A stretch of 29,105 nt of DNA from Flavobacteriaceae bacterium. GTDB taxonomy: Bacteria > Bacteroidota > Bacteroidia > Flavobacteriales > Flavobacteriaceae. Each line of letters starts with the position of its first letter. Position 1 is the first letter of the stretch. The stretch covers positions 1-29,105 of the forward strand of contig JALRDC010000153.1 in assembly GCA_023262245.1 (NCBI GenBank), written 5' to 3'. Shown here in pieces: positions 16,002 to 24,347 of the stretch. A model generated the notes under the pieces. That model worked only from the letters and a program-made list of their open reading frames with translations, ran no database searches and had not been told where the DNA came from. Both the position numbers and the translations under genes were made by a program.

Positions 16002-17145
16002 AAGGATTTAGTTCAAGTGCAGCATCCATATATTTATAGATATCTGGGGTAAAGGGATCTTCTTTTGAACCCTTTGGTCCTTTGCTATGGCCTAAACGTA
16101 CTAAAATAATATTTTCCCTGGGAAAGGTAATCACGTACTGTCCCAAATGACCTCGCATCATAAAAACTTCATGACCTTTGTATTCTTTTAGCCACCAACT
16201 ATATCCATACTCGGGGCTTTCTGGAAAGCGGGCTTTTAAAGATTTTGCAATAAATGTTGAATCTAATAAGACTTCCCCATTCCACTTCCCATGATTTTTA
16301 TAAAGTTTTGCCAAACGCGCAAAATCTTTGGCATTAGAAGCTATACAACAGTATGCCTTTTCCATTTTATTTTCCTCACTATCTAATTGCCAGAAGCTCT
16401 CATATTCTGCTCCCATAGGATTCCATAAAGTTTCATAGAGATAGTTGGTTAGATTCTGACCTGTCGCTTTGGTGATAACCATTCCTAAAAGTTGTGTTGT
16501 GCCACTTTTGTAAATATAGTTCTGTCCTGGAAGCTGTTCTATGGGTTGGTTTTCGATGAGTTTGTCTATATCTTTCACAAAATAGGCAGCAGTGGTAACA
16601 GATACGGGAGAATAATAGGCTTCATCCCATCGTTGTCCAGAAGCCATACTAGCTAAATCTCCTACGGTGACTTGATCTGCATAGGGTCCCTTCAAATTCG
16701 GAATAAAATCTTTTACAGGTTGATCAAGACTTTTTATATACCCTTGCATTATTGCTTTTCCTAACAAAGCACCGATAAAGCTTTTTGCCATAGAAAAAGA
16801 GTTACTTTTTGAACTTGGGCCATAATCTTCATAATACTTTTCTAAAAACACACTGTCGTTTTTGAACATAACGAAAGCTACAGTCTTGTTTTGTTCATTT
16901 ACATCCTTTAACCAATCCGGTAGTTCAAGGCTATTGTAATTTTTATGCAAAGGCCACGACTGTGGATCTTGAGAAGCGGGGAGTGTGCGGTTATCAAAAT
17001 TTTTGTAGTCCGATAAATAAGCCGTACTGTGCCCCTTAAGGTAAATTTTTGAAACAGCACGAAGCAAATAATCGTATTCTGAAATGTAAATAATACCGAT
17101 TAGCAGTAGCAAAGTAAAACCCAAGTAACTAAGGAATTTTTTCAT
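15985..17145 (-). CDS. Membrane-anchored serine hydrolase, beta-lactamase-like
   Basis: A single hydrophobic segment (about residues 5-22) anchors or exports this 386-residue protein. The SxxK motif is SMAKSF (S118, K121), the YxS motif is YIYKSGTTQ (Y211, S213), and the third motif appears as MRGHLGQYV. All three signatures of the class C beta-lactamase / DD-peptidase-like fold are therefore present, unlike the other serine hydrolase at 1822-2976, whose third motif is unclear. These proteins are often esterases or peptidases of the envelope; the substrate is unknown. It starts 10 bases after the ogt stop and overlaps the exonuclease gene by 17 bases. Confidence 0.85.
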   Translation of the reverse strand: MKKFLSYLGFTLLLLIGIIYISEYDYLLRAVSKIYLKGHSTAYLSDYKNFDNRTLPASQDPQSWPLHKNYNSLELPDWLKDVNEQNKTVAFVMFKNDSVFLEKYYEDYGPSSKSNSFSMAKSFIGALLGKAIMQGYIKSLDQPVKDFIPNLKGPYADQVTVGDLASMASGQRWDEAYYSPVSVTTAAYFVKDIDKLIENQPIEQLPGQNYIYKSGTTQLLGMVITKATGQNLTNYLYETLWNPMGAEYESFWQLDSEENKMEKAYCCIASNAKDFARLAKLYKNHGKWNGEVLLDSTFIAKSLKARFPESPEYGYSWWLKEYKGHEVFMMRGHLGQYVITFPRENIILVRLGHSKGPKGSKEDPFTPDIYKYMDAALELNPYVNKS

Positions 17146-17155
17146 AATTGTTTTT

Positions 17156-17641
17156 TTACAAATTTAATGCTTTTTGAATGGGATATCCTTCGTGTTCGAG
17201 CAGCCACTTTTTTCTGTCTAAACCCCCAGCATATCCAGTAAGTGCTCCCATCGCTCCTAAAACACGATGACAGGGGACAAGGATCAAGATAGGATTACTG
17301 CCAATTGCAGCACCAACAGCTCTAACCGATTGTGGATTCCCATAGAGTGAAGCAATCTCTGAATAAGTTCTTGTTTCGCCAAAAGGTATAGAAGCCACAA
17401 TTTTCCAGATTGTTTTTTGGAAAGGAGTACCAGTAACATTAATAGGTACATTAAAAAGACTAATTGAATTGATGAAGTAACAGTCCAAGGTTTCAATCAC
17501 CTTTTTAACCAAAGCACTTTTTTTTAGCTCATTCTTTTTTGGTTGAGCAATAAATTTAAGTTCGTGCAGACCTTCTTCCGAAGCACCAATTGCAACCCAA
17601 CCTATGGGAGTTTGATGATAAAATTTTTTGTGCAACGGCAT
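17156..17641 (-). CDS. ogt: Methylated-DNA-protein-cysteine methyltransferase
   Basis: This 161-residue suicide repair protein transfers alkyl groups from O6-alkylguanine to its own cysteine, C124 in LVPCHRVLGAMGALTGYAGG. Upstream is the helix-turn-helix DNA-binding region with GETRTYSEIASLYGNPQSVRAVGAA (arginine finger R107), split by two short stretches. The N-terminal domain is short, as in Ogt rather than Ada. It heads the minus-strand run ogt - serine hydrolase - exonuclease, and its start faces the hydroxyproline operon across 91 bases. Confidence 0.93.
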   Translation of the reverse strand: MPLHKKFYHQTPIGWVAIGASEEGLHELKFIAQPKKNELKKSALVKKVIETLDCYFINSISLFNVPINVTGTPFQKTIWKIVASIPFGETRTYSEIASLYGNPQSVRAVGAAIGSNPILILVPCHRVLGAMGALTGYAGGLDRKKWLLEHEGYPIQKALNL

Positions 17642-17697
17642 TTGGAAAAGAAAAACTTGAATCTAATCTAAAGTAAAAATCTTTTTTTAAACACTTA

Positions 17698-17728
17698 TAT
17701 TAGAGGACAAAAACTTCTAATAGGTTCG
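17698..17728 (+). promoter_or_regulatory. Promoter and candidate operator of the hydroxyproline operon
   Basis: TATTAGA (17698-17704) and TCTAATA (17716-17722) form a perfect 7-base inverted repeat with 11 bases between. The right arm overlaps a -7-like box TAGGTTCG (17721-17728) that ends 4 bases before the first ATG of the operon. Binding of a regulator there would block the promoter. No convincing -33 box and no regulator gene are seen in the window. Confidence 0.35.
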
Positions 17729-17732
17729 TACA

Positions 17733-18653
17733 ATGAAAAATTTTAAATGGGAAGGAGTAATGCCCGCCATCACCACACAGTTTGATATTCATGGAAATTT
17801 AGATCTCGCGGCATTTAAGAATAACCTAGCACATCAAATACATGCAGGTGTGCATGGAATAATCTTAGGAGGAACTCTGGGCGAAGCTAGTACTTTAACT
17901 GCGGAAGAAAAGCAACAACTATTAACAACAACCTTAGATGAAGTAAAGGGAAAGATACCTGTCATCATGAATATTGCAGAACAATCTACAGCAGATGCTG
18001 TTCGTTTAGCTAAACAAGCAACCTCTGAGGGAGCAAATGGGTTGATGTTATTGCCTCCTATGCGTTATAAGGCTACTGATGACGAGACAGTGGCTTATTT
18101 TTCAGCCGTTGCTTCGGCAACCGCATTACCTATAATGATTTACAACAATCCTGTAGATTACAAAATAGAGGTGACCCTAGAAATGTTTGCTGCCCTTGAG
18201 CAGCATAAAAATATCAATGCTGTAAAAGAGTCTACTAGAGATGTAACTAATGTAACGCGTATGATCAATCGTTTTGGAGATCGTTTTCAAATCTTGTGCG
18301 GGGTAGATACAATAGCAATGGAGACTTTACTCATGGGAGCTCATGGATGGGTTGCCGGTTTGGTCGATGCTTTTCCTGAAGAAACAGTAGCCATTTACAC
18401 CTATTGTAAAGCAGGAGAAATTGAAAAAGCACGCACTGTATTTAGATGGTTTTTACCTTTATTAGAACTCGACATCTCTCCCCAATTAGTCCAAAATATC
18501 AAATTGTGCGAAGTAGCTACAGGATTGGGAACAGGTTATGTAAGACCTCCAAGACTTCCCCTGCATGGAGCCGAGCTTAATCGAGTCCAAAGCATTATCA
18601 AAACAGGGCTTGCCTCACGTCCTCAAAACTTGGATTATAAAAAATACGTATGA
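17733..18653 (+). CDS. DapA-family deaminase, probable pyrroline-4-hydroxy-2-carboxylate deaminase
   Basis: The 306-residue protein is a Schiff-base aldolase-fold enzyme of the DHDPS family: GGTLGEASTL, Y137 in MIYNNP and the Schiff-base K165 in NAVKEST. DapA itself is unlikely. The gene is the first of four whose products complete trans-4-hydroxy-L-proline breakdown, and in that pathway this family deaminates delta1-pyrroline-4-hydroxy-2-carboxylate to 2-oxoglutarate semialdehyde. The assignment therefore rests on context more than on residues. The stop overlaps the next start (ATGA at 18650-18653). Regulation may use the inverted repeat just upstream. Confidence 0.82.
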   Translation: MKNFKWEGVMPAITTQFDIHGNLDLAAFKNNLAHQIHAGVHGIILGGTLGEASTLTAEEKQQLLTTTLDEVKGKIPVIMNIAEQSTADAVRLAKQATSEGANGLMLLPPMRYKATDDETVAYFSAVASATALPIMIYNNPVDYKIEVTLEMFAALEQHKNINAVKESTRDVTNVTRMINRFGDRFQILCGVDTIAMETLLMGAHGWVAGLVDAFPEETVAIYTYCKAGEIEKARTVFRWFLPLLELDISPQLVQNIKLCEVATGLGTGYVRPPRLPLHGAELNRVQSIIKTGLASRPQNLDYKKYV

Positions 18654-20188
18654 TAAAATCTCAAAACCTAATTGCTGGTCGTTGGCATGATAATCCCAAA
18701 GCAAGTACTTTTCAAACAGTAAATCCAAAGACTAACCAAGTGCTGCCAACCTCTTTTCAAGAAGCTACTTCAGAGCAAATTCATGAAGCAGTTGCCAAAG
18801 CTGCAGTTGTTTTTGATCGTTATGCTACTACTTCCTTTAGTAAAAGAGTAAAATTTTTAAAAGCGATCCAAAGCGAATTAGAAGCGATAGGGCCAAAGCT
18901 TTTAAAAACATATCAAGAAGAGTCCGCACTTCCAGAAGGAAGAGCACAAGGGGAGTTCCAGCGTACTATAGGTCAAATACAGTCTTTTATAGCGTTATTA
19001 GAAGAAGGATCTTTTGTTCAGGCGGTGATACACACCCAAGGACCTGATCTAAGAAAAATGCTTTATCCTATTGGCCCCATCGGAGTTTTTGGTGCTAGTA
19101 ATTTTCCCTTGGCATTTTCTACCGCTGGAGGAGACACCATTTCTGCATTTGCTGCAGGTTGCCCCGTGATTTTAAAAGCACATCCTTATCATGCAGGGAC
19201 TAGCGCTTTGGTGGCTGAAGCCATTTACAAAGCATTGAAAAGTTCTGATCTCCCCCTTGAAATATTTTCTCATCTAGGTGGGGTTTCTCACAGCGTGGGG
19301 AGTCAATTGGTAATGCACCCCATGCTAAAAGGAGTTGGTTTTACTGGAAGTTTTGCAGGAGGGAAAGCATTACACAATTTAGCTCAAAACCGGGAAGAAC
19401 CCATTCCTGTTTTTGCTGAAATGGGTAGTATAAATCCCATATTTATTACTGAGAAGCGTTTGCAGACAGATGAAAATTTAGCCGATACGTTAGCGCAATC
19501 CATCGTTTTAGGCTCAGGTCAATTTTGTACAAACCCAGGAATGATATTGTGTTGCGATTCTTCGGGTGAAAACCACCTTATTAAATCATTGCGAAAGCGT
19601 TTTAACGAATTTTCTTTGGCTCCTATGGTTCATAGCAATATCGAAAAAAAATATTTAGAACAGTTAAAAACACTCGAAGAGAAGCAAACGCTAGAACTAA
19701 GTAAAGCATCTCAAAGTAATGCGGCACTGGGATGGGTTACCGCCTCGGATCTTTTAAAAAATCAAAACCTGATGGAAGAAGTATTCGGTCCTTTTAGTTT
19801 ATTAGTGGCCTGTAAATCAATTGAAGAAATGACTTCTGTTGCAGCTGCTTTACCCGGGCAACTTACGGCGACCCTCTTGTCACACGAAACGGACCACCCT
19901 AAATTGGGATCTTTGATTGGAAAATTACAAAACAAAGTTGGACGCTTACTTTTTGAAGGTGTACCTACTGGAGTAGCGGTAACCCAAGCAATGCAGCACG
20001 GGGGACCTTTTCCGGCTACTACAGATAGCAGGTTTACCTCTGTAGGGACCGATGCAGTCTACCGATGGCTTCGCCCAATAACCTATCAGGACTGTCCCAA
20101 TGCTTTACTTCCAGCAGCCTTACAAAACGAGAATCCTCTAGCCCTAAATAGAATAGTCAATGGTCAACAAACCCAAGCGAGTTTATGA
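18650..20188 (+). CDS. 2-oxoglutarate semialdehyde dehydrogenase
   Basis: This 512-residue aldehyde dehydrogenase has the nucleophile C293 in SGQFCTNPGM and general base E257 in VFAEMGSINP, with PIGVFGASNFPLAFS for the cofactor site. Those variants (GASNFPLAFSTAGGDT and GQFCTNPG) are characteristic of the branch that oxidises 2-oxoglutarate (2,5-dioxopentanoate) semialdehyde to 2-oxoglutarate, usually with NAD(P)+. It is the last chemical step of hydroxyproline breakdown and feeds the TCA cycle. The ATG overlaps the deaminase stop by 4 bases, and its own stop overlaps the epimerase start by 4 bases, so all three are translationally coupled. Confidence 0.9.
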   Translation: MIKSQNLIAGRWHDNPKASTFQTVNPKTNQVLPTSFQEATSEQIHEAVAKAAVVFDRYATTSFSKRVKFLKAIQSELEAIGPKLLKTYQEESALPEGRAQGEFQRTIGQIQSFIALLEEGSFVQAVIHTQGPDLRKMLYPIGPIGVFGASNFPLAFSTAGGDTISAFAAGCPVILKAHPYHAGTSALVAEAIYKALKSSDLPLEIFSHLGGVSHSVGSQLVMHPMLKGVGFTGSFAGGKALHNLAQNREEPIPVFAEMGSINPIFITEKRLQTDENLADTLAQSIVLGSGQFCTNPGMILCCDSSGENHLIKSLRKRFNEFSLAPMVHSNIEKKYLEQLKTLEEKQTLELSKASQSNAALGWVTASDLLKNQNLMEEVFGPFSLLVACKSIEEMTSVAAALPGQLTATLLSHETDHPKLGSLIGKLQNKVGRLLFEGVPTGVAVTQAMQHGGPFPATTDSRFTSVGTDAVYRWLRPITYQDCPNALLPAALQNENPLALNRIVNGQQTQASL

Positions 20189-21195
20189 ATCAAAAAGAAC
20201 GGCTAGTTTTTGAGTGTGTAGATGCTTACACCGCAGGAAATCCGGTACGGCTTGTAAAAGGTCCCCAGCCGGAACTGAAGGGATCTTCGATGGGAGAAAA
20301 ACGGCTTCATTTCTTACAAGAGTATGATTGGATTCGAACAGGGCTCATGTTTGAACCCCATGGTCACGACATGATGAGTGGAAGTTTTTTTTATGAGCCA
20401 CAAAATCAAGAAAATGATGTTGCAATATTGTTTATTGAAACAAGTGGCTGTTTACCCATGTGTGGACATGGTCTAATCGGTACCCTTACAGTATTGTTAG
20501 AAGAAGCATTAATCAGTCCTAAAAATAAAGGGATGTTGCGCGTTGAAACACCAGCAGGTTTGGTAATAGCTCAATACGAACTTGAGGGATCAAAAGTAAG
20601 CTCTGTTAAATTCAAAAACGTACCAGCCTATTTGGCAGCGACCAAACTCCAAGTTGAATGTTTTGGTCTTGGACTATTAGAATTAGACGTGTCCTATGGA
20701 GGAAATTTTTATGCTATCATAGACATCCAAGAGAATTTTAAAGGAATTGCTAAATATACCGCAGGCGACTTGATTAGGTGGAGTAGGGAAATAAGAGATA
20801 AAATAAACGCCGAACACCACTTCGAACATCCTTTGGATGATAAGATCCAAGGCTGCAGTCATGTTTTATGGGGAGGGATAGCAACTCAGGCAGGAGCTTC
20901 GGCCAGCAATGCTGTTTTTTATGGAGATAAGGCAATTGATCGATCTCCATGTGGAACAGGAACTTCTGCACGTATGGCACAATGGTTTGCCAAAGGAAAG
21001 CTTAAAGTGGGAGATGAGTTTATTCACGAGAGCATAATCGGTTCCCGTTTTGTTGGCAAGGTAGAAGCAGTTGCTCAGGTGGGGTCTTTTGAGGGGATTA
21101 TACCAAGTATTCAAGGCAGTGCGCGCATCATAGGGTATAATCAACTCATATTAGATCCCGATGATCCCTATGTAAAAGGTTTTCAAGTGATTTAG
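20185..21195 (+). CDS. 4-hydroxyproline 2-epimerase (proline racemase family)
   Basis: The 336-residue protein has both catalytic cysteines of the epimerase/racemase type: C93 in CLPMCGHGLIGT and C256 in RSPCGTGTSARMA. The related trans-3-hydroxyproline dehydratases replace one cysteine by Thr or Ser, so that function is disfavoured. The N-terminal DAYTAGNPVRLV and EPHGHDMMSG segments match 4-hydroxyproline epimerases. It converts trans-4-hydroxy-L-proline to cis-4-hydroxy-D-proline, the first step of the pathway. It overlaps the preceding gene by 4 bases and is followed after one base by the D-amino-acid oxidoreductase that would use its product. Confidence 0.9.
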   Translation: MNQKERLVFECVDAYTAGNPVRLVKGPQPELKGSSMGEKRLHFLQEYDWIRTGLMFEPHGHDMMSGSFFYEPQNQENDVAILFIETSGCLPMCGHGLIGTLTVLLEEALISPKNKGMLRVETPAGLVIAQYELEGSKVSSVKFKNVPAYLAATKLQVECFGLGLLELDVSYGGNFYAIIDIQENFKGIAKYTAGDLIRWSREIRDKINAEHHFEHPLDDKIQGCSHVLWGGIATQAGASASNAVFYGDKAIDRSPCGTGTSARMAQWFAKGKLKVGDEFIHESIIGSRFVGKVEAVAQVGSFEGIIPSIQGSARIIGYNQLILDPDDPYVKGFQVI

Positions 21196-21196
21196 A

Positions 21197-22444
21197 ATGT
21201 CGAGGAAAAAAGTAATTGTTATTGGAGGAGGCATAGTAGGCCTATCAACAGCCTATTTCCTATTAAAAGAAGGCCATGAGGTAAGTTTAATAGATAAAGA
21301 TAAACTCGATTCTGGAGCCTCTCATGTTAATGCAGGGTATTTGACTCCCAGTCACATTGTACCTCTAGCAGCTCCTGGGATGATCTCAAAAGGAATACGA
21401 TGGATGTTTAATGCATCTAGCCCTTTTTATATAAAGCCTAGACTCGATCGGGACTTAATTCGATGGGGAATAAAATTTATGAAAGCCTGTACTCCGGAAC
21501 ATGTTCAAGGATCTATGAAATCCCTTTTGGATATTAACCTTCTAAGTAAAAAATTGTATTTGGAAATGCAACAATCAGAAGAATTAGATTTTCATTTAGA
21601 AACCAAGGGTCTTTTGATGGCATATAAGACTGCACATGCAGAAAAAGAAGAAGCTGAGGTGGTTTCTTGGGCAAAAGATTTAGGAATGCAAGTAAAACAA
21701 TTTTCTAGGGAAGAGATTCTAAAAATGCAGCCTAAAGCACCTATGGATATTGCGGGAGCTTATTGGTATGAAAGTGATGCTCACAGCACTCCAGAACTTT
21801 TTATGAGAAACTTGAAAAAGTATCTGACGGATAATGGAGTTCGTTTTTTTTTAGAAGAGGAGGTAGTTTCTTTTCATAAAAAAGGGAAATACATTCATTC
21901 GGTTCAAACTTCCCAAGCATCCTATTTGGCAGATGAATTTGTAATTGCCACAGGAGCCTGGTCAGAAAATGTACTCAAAGAACTGGGGATTCGCCTTTCT
22001 GTTCAAGCTGGAAAAGGATATCGAATTAACACAACTGAGCAAACAGGGATTTCACTTCCCGCTATTTTGTTAGAAGCCAAAGTTGCTGTTACCCCTATGG
22101 AGGGATTTACTCGTTTTGGGGGAACCATGGAAATATCCGGGATTAATAAACGTATTAATACAAAAAGGGTAGCTGCTATTGCAAAAGCGGCACATGATTA
22201 TTATCCTGAGCTTCGTATTTCCAAAGCATCAATAAATGAAGTTCGAAGTGGTTTAAGACCCTTATCACCAGACGGACTGCCATTTATAGGGAGACATTCG
22301 GCGGTAGATAATTTGGTCTTGGCTACGGGGCATTCTATGATGGGATGGAGTTTAGGTCCTGCAACCGGAAAATTGGTATCTGAACTCATCTCAAACCAAT
22401 CCCAATCTATGAATCTTAAGCCCTTTGCACCAGAGCGAAGTTGA
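21197..22444 (+). CDS. FAD-dependent D-amino acid dehydrogenase, probable D-hydroxyproline dehydrogenase
   Basis: A DadA-like protein of 415 residues with the FAD-binding dinucleotide fold VIVIGGGIVGLSTAYFL at the N-terminus, a second FAD contact region ATGAWSENV, and the C-terminal GLRPLSPDGLPFIG and GHSMMGWSLGPATG. In this operon its likely job is oxidation of cis-4-hydroxy-D-proline to delta1-pyrroline-4-hydroxy-2-carboxylate, with electrons passed to the membrane quinone pool. General D-amino acid dehydrogenase is the alternative. It begins one base after the epimerase stop and ends 2 bases before the convergent barrel gene, so it closes the operon. Confidence 0.88.
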   Translation: MSRKKVIVIGGGIVGLSTAYFLLKEGHEVSLIDKDKLDSGASHVNAGYLTPSHIVPLAAPGMISKGIRWMFNASSPFYIKPRLDRDLIRWGIKFMKACTPEHVQGSMKSLLDINLLSKKLYLEMQQSEELDFHLETKGLLMAYKTAHAEKEEAEVVSWAKDLGMQVKQFSREEILKMQPKAPMDIAGAYWYESDAHSTPELFMRNLKKYLTDNGVRFFLEEEVVSFHKKGKYIHSVQTSQASYLADEFVIATGAWSENVLKELGIRLSVQAGKGYRINTTEQTGISLPAILLEAKVAVTPMEGFTRFGGTMEISGINKRINTKRVAAIAKAAHDYYPELRISKASINEVRSGLRPLSPDGLPFIGRHSAVDNLVLATGHSMMGWSLGPATGKLVSELISNQSQSMNLKPFAPERS

Positions 22445-22446
22445 TT

Positions 22447-23301
22447 TTAGAAGTTTAAAAACAGACCACCGGAATAGCTAGTACCTTTGTAAATGACTCT
22501 CCCGTAAAGCGGTCTCGTTAAAGCAACTGAAAGACCCCAATGCTTTCCAAAGTTATAAGCAAGCTCTCCCCCTAAGCTTAAACTTTGAATATTATTAGCA
22601 AAAATAGCTCCATCGGAATTAGAGGCGTCTAAAGTGCCGTTGTAGAGGGGCTTGATCCAATGAAGACGTGTTAATACCAAAAGGCTTCTATTTTTTAATT
22701 GGGTACCTGATTCTATAAAACTGTGCACTTCATCTGAGAAACCTCCCGATCGGTTATTAAACCCAAGGTAGGTTTTTAAATAGAAAGGTTGTTTTCCAAG
22801 GCGGTAGCTTTTCCCAAAATTAAATTGTAATTGTTGGTTAAATTCTCCATCCCCGGTTTGATAGCTTCCATCGAATCCTCCTACAGATTTTCCTGTGGGA
22901 AGTCCAAAAAGCAAGGTAGTAGAAAAGGCCCAATTTCCCAGGGGAGCAATTTTAATTTCGGTGGCGATATTGATATCTCCTAAACTATTAAATTCATGCC
23001 GAGGTTCATATACTCGATCTTTTCTTGTTTCAGATATTTGGGAAAACTGATAATTTTTCACGAAAAAAGGAACATAGGCAATAATGTTGACTTTCTCAGA
23101 AAGACCGTAATGTGCAAAAAAACTTGAAATAAAAAGACCTCGCGTAGCATTGGGATCAACACCCCCTATGTCTGTAAAATGTTTATTAGCCAATAAAGAC
23201 CAAGTGTCCAGTTTATAATAACCTTTGCCTTTTTCTTTTAACCATTGCGCAGGGGCAAAGCTAAAACTCAAAAGAAATAAAAAGAGAGATATTAATTTCA
23301 T
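22447..23301 (-). CDS. Hypothetical outer-membrane beta-barrel protein
   Basis: No named family can be asserted. The 284-residue product has a signal peptide (first about 18 residues, ending SFAPAQ) followed by many amphipathic strands (for example WAFSTTLLFGLPTGKS and WGLSVALTRPLYGRV) and a terminal Phe (GGLFLNF), as in outer-membrane barrels. It resembles transporter-like barrels of the type grouped with phenol-degradation MetA proteins, but that is only a stylistic match. Its ATG overlaps the stop of the DM13 lipoprotein gene (TGATG), so both are probably made together and may interact at the cell surface. Confidence 0.68.
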   Translation of the reverse strand: MKLISLFLFLLSFSFAPAQWLKEKGKGYYKLDTWSLLANKHFTDIGGVDPNATRGLFISSFFAHYGLSEKVNIIAYVPFFVKNYQFSQISETRKDRVYEPRHEFNSLGDINIATEIKIAPLGNWAFSTTLLFGLPTGKSVGGFDGSYQTGDGEFNQQLQFNFGKSYRLGKQPFYLKTYLGFNNRSGGFSDEVHSFIESGTQLKNRSLLVLTRLHWIKPLYNGTLDASNSDGAIFANNIQSLSLGGELAYNFGKHWGLSVALTRPLYGRVIYKGTSYSGGLFLNF

Positions 23302-24347
23302 CAGTTGTAGATTACGGCTTCGCCTACTTTTACATTAAAGGGTTTGCACCAATATAAAATGTATTGGTAATCCATAAGGCCAATGTTGGAGGGAAGAATG
23401 TATTCATGAGCCCCTTGGAATACAGTAACCTTTGCTATTTCGTATGCTTGCGAAGTGGTGTTTCTGTTGTTAGAAAGATATACATACAGCCCAGGTAAAC
23501 TACTTGATGCTTTGTAATCCTTATCTAAGGAAAGAACCAATTGCCCTTCTCTAATTGAAAGTGTAAAGCCACCTTCTAACGCATAGCTGCTCTTGGTTTG
23601 AATACTGCCCGAGTAAGAAGTAATGGTAGAAACCGCTACTGGTTCAACCACGGTAATGAAGTTGGAATAGCTGATTAGAGTATTTGAAACTAAAGTTGAT
23701 ACGGTTATGCTAGCACTACCTGTGGCTTCAGCCCGAAGTCTTCCGTTTTCATCAATGCTGATGATATTGGGATCAGAACTTTCCCAACTAATATTGCTTG
23801 GATTTGCAAGTATTCCATTTTCATCTGTATATTCAATTTCAAAGCTATGTTCGGTCGCTACTGTGATTTGTAAAATTCGATTTGCAATTTCTAGAGTAGG
23901 AGTTACAGTAGCAATCATCATGGTTGAACTAGCTGTATCCAAAGGAGGTGGGGTGCTTTCTTCCTCTTCGGTCATTTCTTCAGTAACGAAAATAATATTG
24001 TTTTCTACTTCAAACTCGATTTGATCAGAAATCTCAATTCTTTCTTCCGAAATGAGCTTAACAATTATGCGAGCGAACCCTTGCTTTTTTGGGAATACCC
24101 TCCCTTGTGAATCAATTTCTATAATTTCGGTATCGGAACTTTCCCATTGGAAATTCACGTCTTTTGTTAATTCACCAATATTGTTAAAATAACTTGCTTC
24201 AAACTGAAAACTAGTTCCAATAGTAAGTGATTTTACAGGAGTTGTAATCCTAACTGTGGGGGAGACATAGTCATCTATATAGTCCACTCCACTACAACTT
24301 GGGATTAAGAGGACTAAGCATAAAACAAAAAAGAATGGAGGCTTCAT
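23301..24347 (-). CDS. Lipoprotein with two Big_2 domains and a C-terminal DM13 domain
   Basis: This 348-residue protein has a lipobox IPSC (C18) followed by an acidic SGVDYIDD stretch. Two bacterial Ig-like (Big_2) repeats cover about residues 31-110 and 145-235, each with a WESSDxxIIxID core. From about 240 the sequence reads like a DM13 domain: YALEGGFTLSIREGQLVLS, LPGLYVYLSNN, and the cysteine-bearing YWCKPFNVKVGEAVI. DM13 has been proposed to act in redox or electron transfer. A Ser/Thr/Pro/Glu-rich linker (about 125-145) separates the Ig domains. It is presumably surface-exposed or periplasmic, and it precedes a barrel gene with a one-base overlap. Confidence 0.75.
   Translation of the reverse strand: MKPPFFFVLCLVLLIPSCSGVDYIDDYVSPTVRITTPVKSLTIGTSFQFEASYFNNIGELTKDVNFQWESSDTEIIEIDSQGRVFPKKQGFARIIVKLISEERIEISDQIEFEVENNIIFVTEEMTEEEESTPPPLDTASSTMMIATVTPTLEIANRILQITVATEHSFEIEYTDENGILANPSNISWESSDPNIISIDENGRLRAEATGSASITVSTLVSNTLISYSNFITVVEPVAVSTITSYSGSIQTKSSYALEGGFTLSIREGQLVLSLDKDYKASSSLPGLYVYLSNNRNTTSQAYEIAKVTVFQGAHEYILPSNIGLMDYQYILYWCKPFNVKVGEAVIYN

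Noticed and set aside
1822..17145. The two serine hydrolases as antibiotic beta-lactamases
   Set aside because: The family is mostly non-resistance hydrolases; motifs and context give no support for drug hydrolysis.
20866..21144. 92-residue ORF antisense to the epimerase
   Set aside because: Opposes a gene with both catalytic cysteines and no initiation signal of its own.
20185..21195. Trans-3-hydroxy-L-proline dehydratase as an alternative for the epimerase
   Set aside because: Both catalytic cysteines (C93, C256) are present, whereas the dehydratases lack one.
23707..24024. 105-residue ORF antisense to the DM13 lipoprotein gene
   Set aside because: Low-complexity Ser/Ile/Val-rich shadow of a clear lipoprotein gene; no start signal or family.
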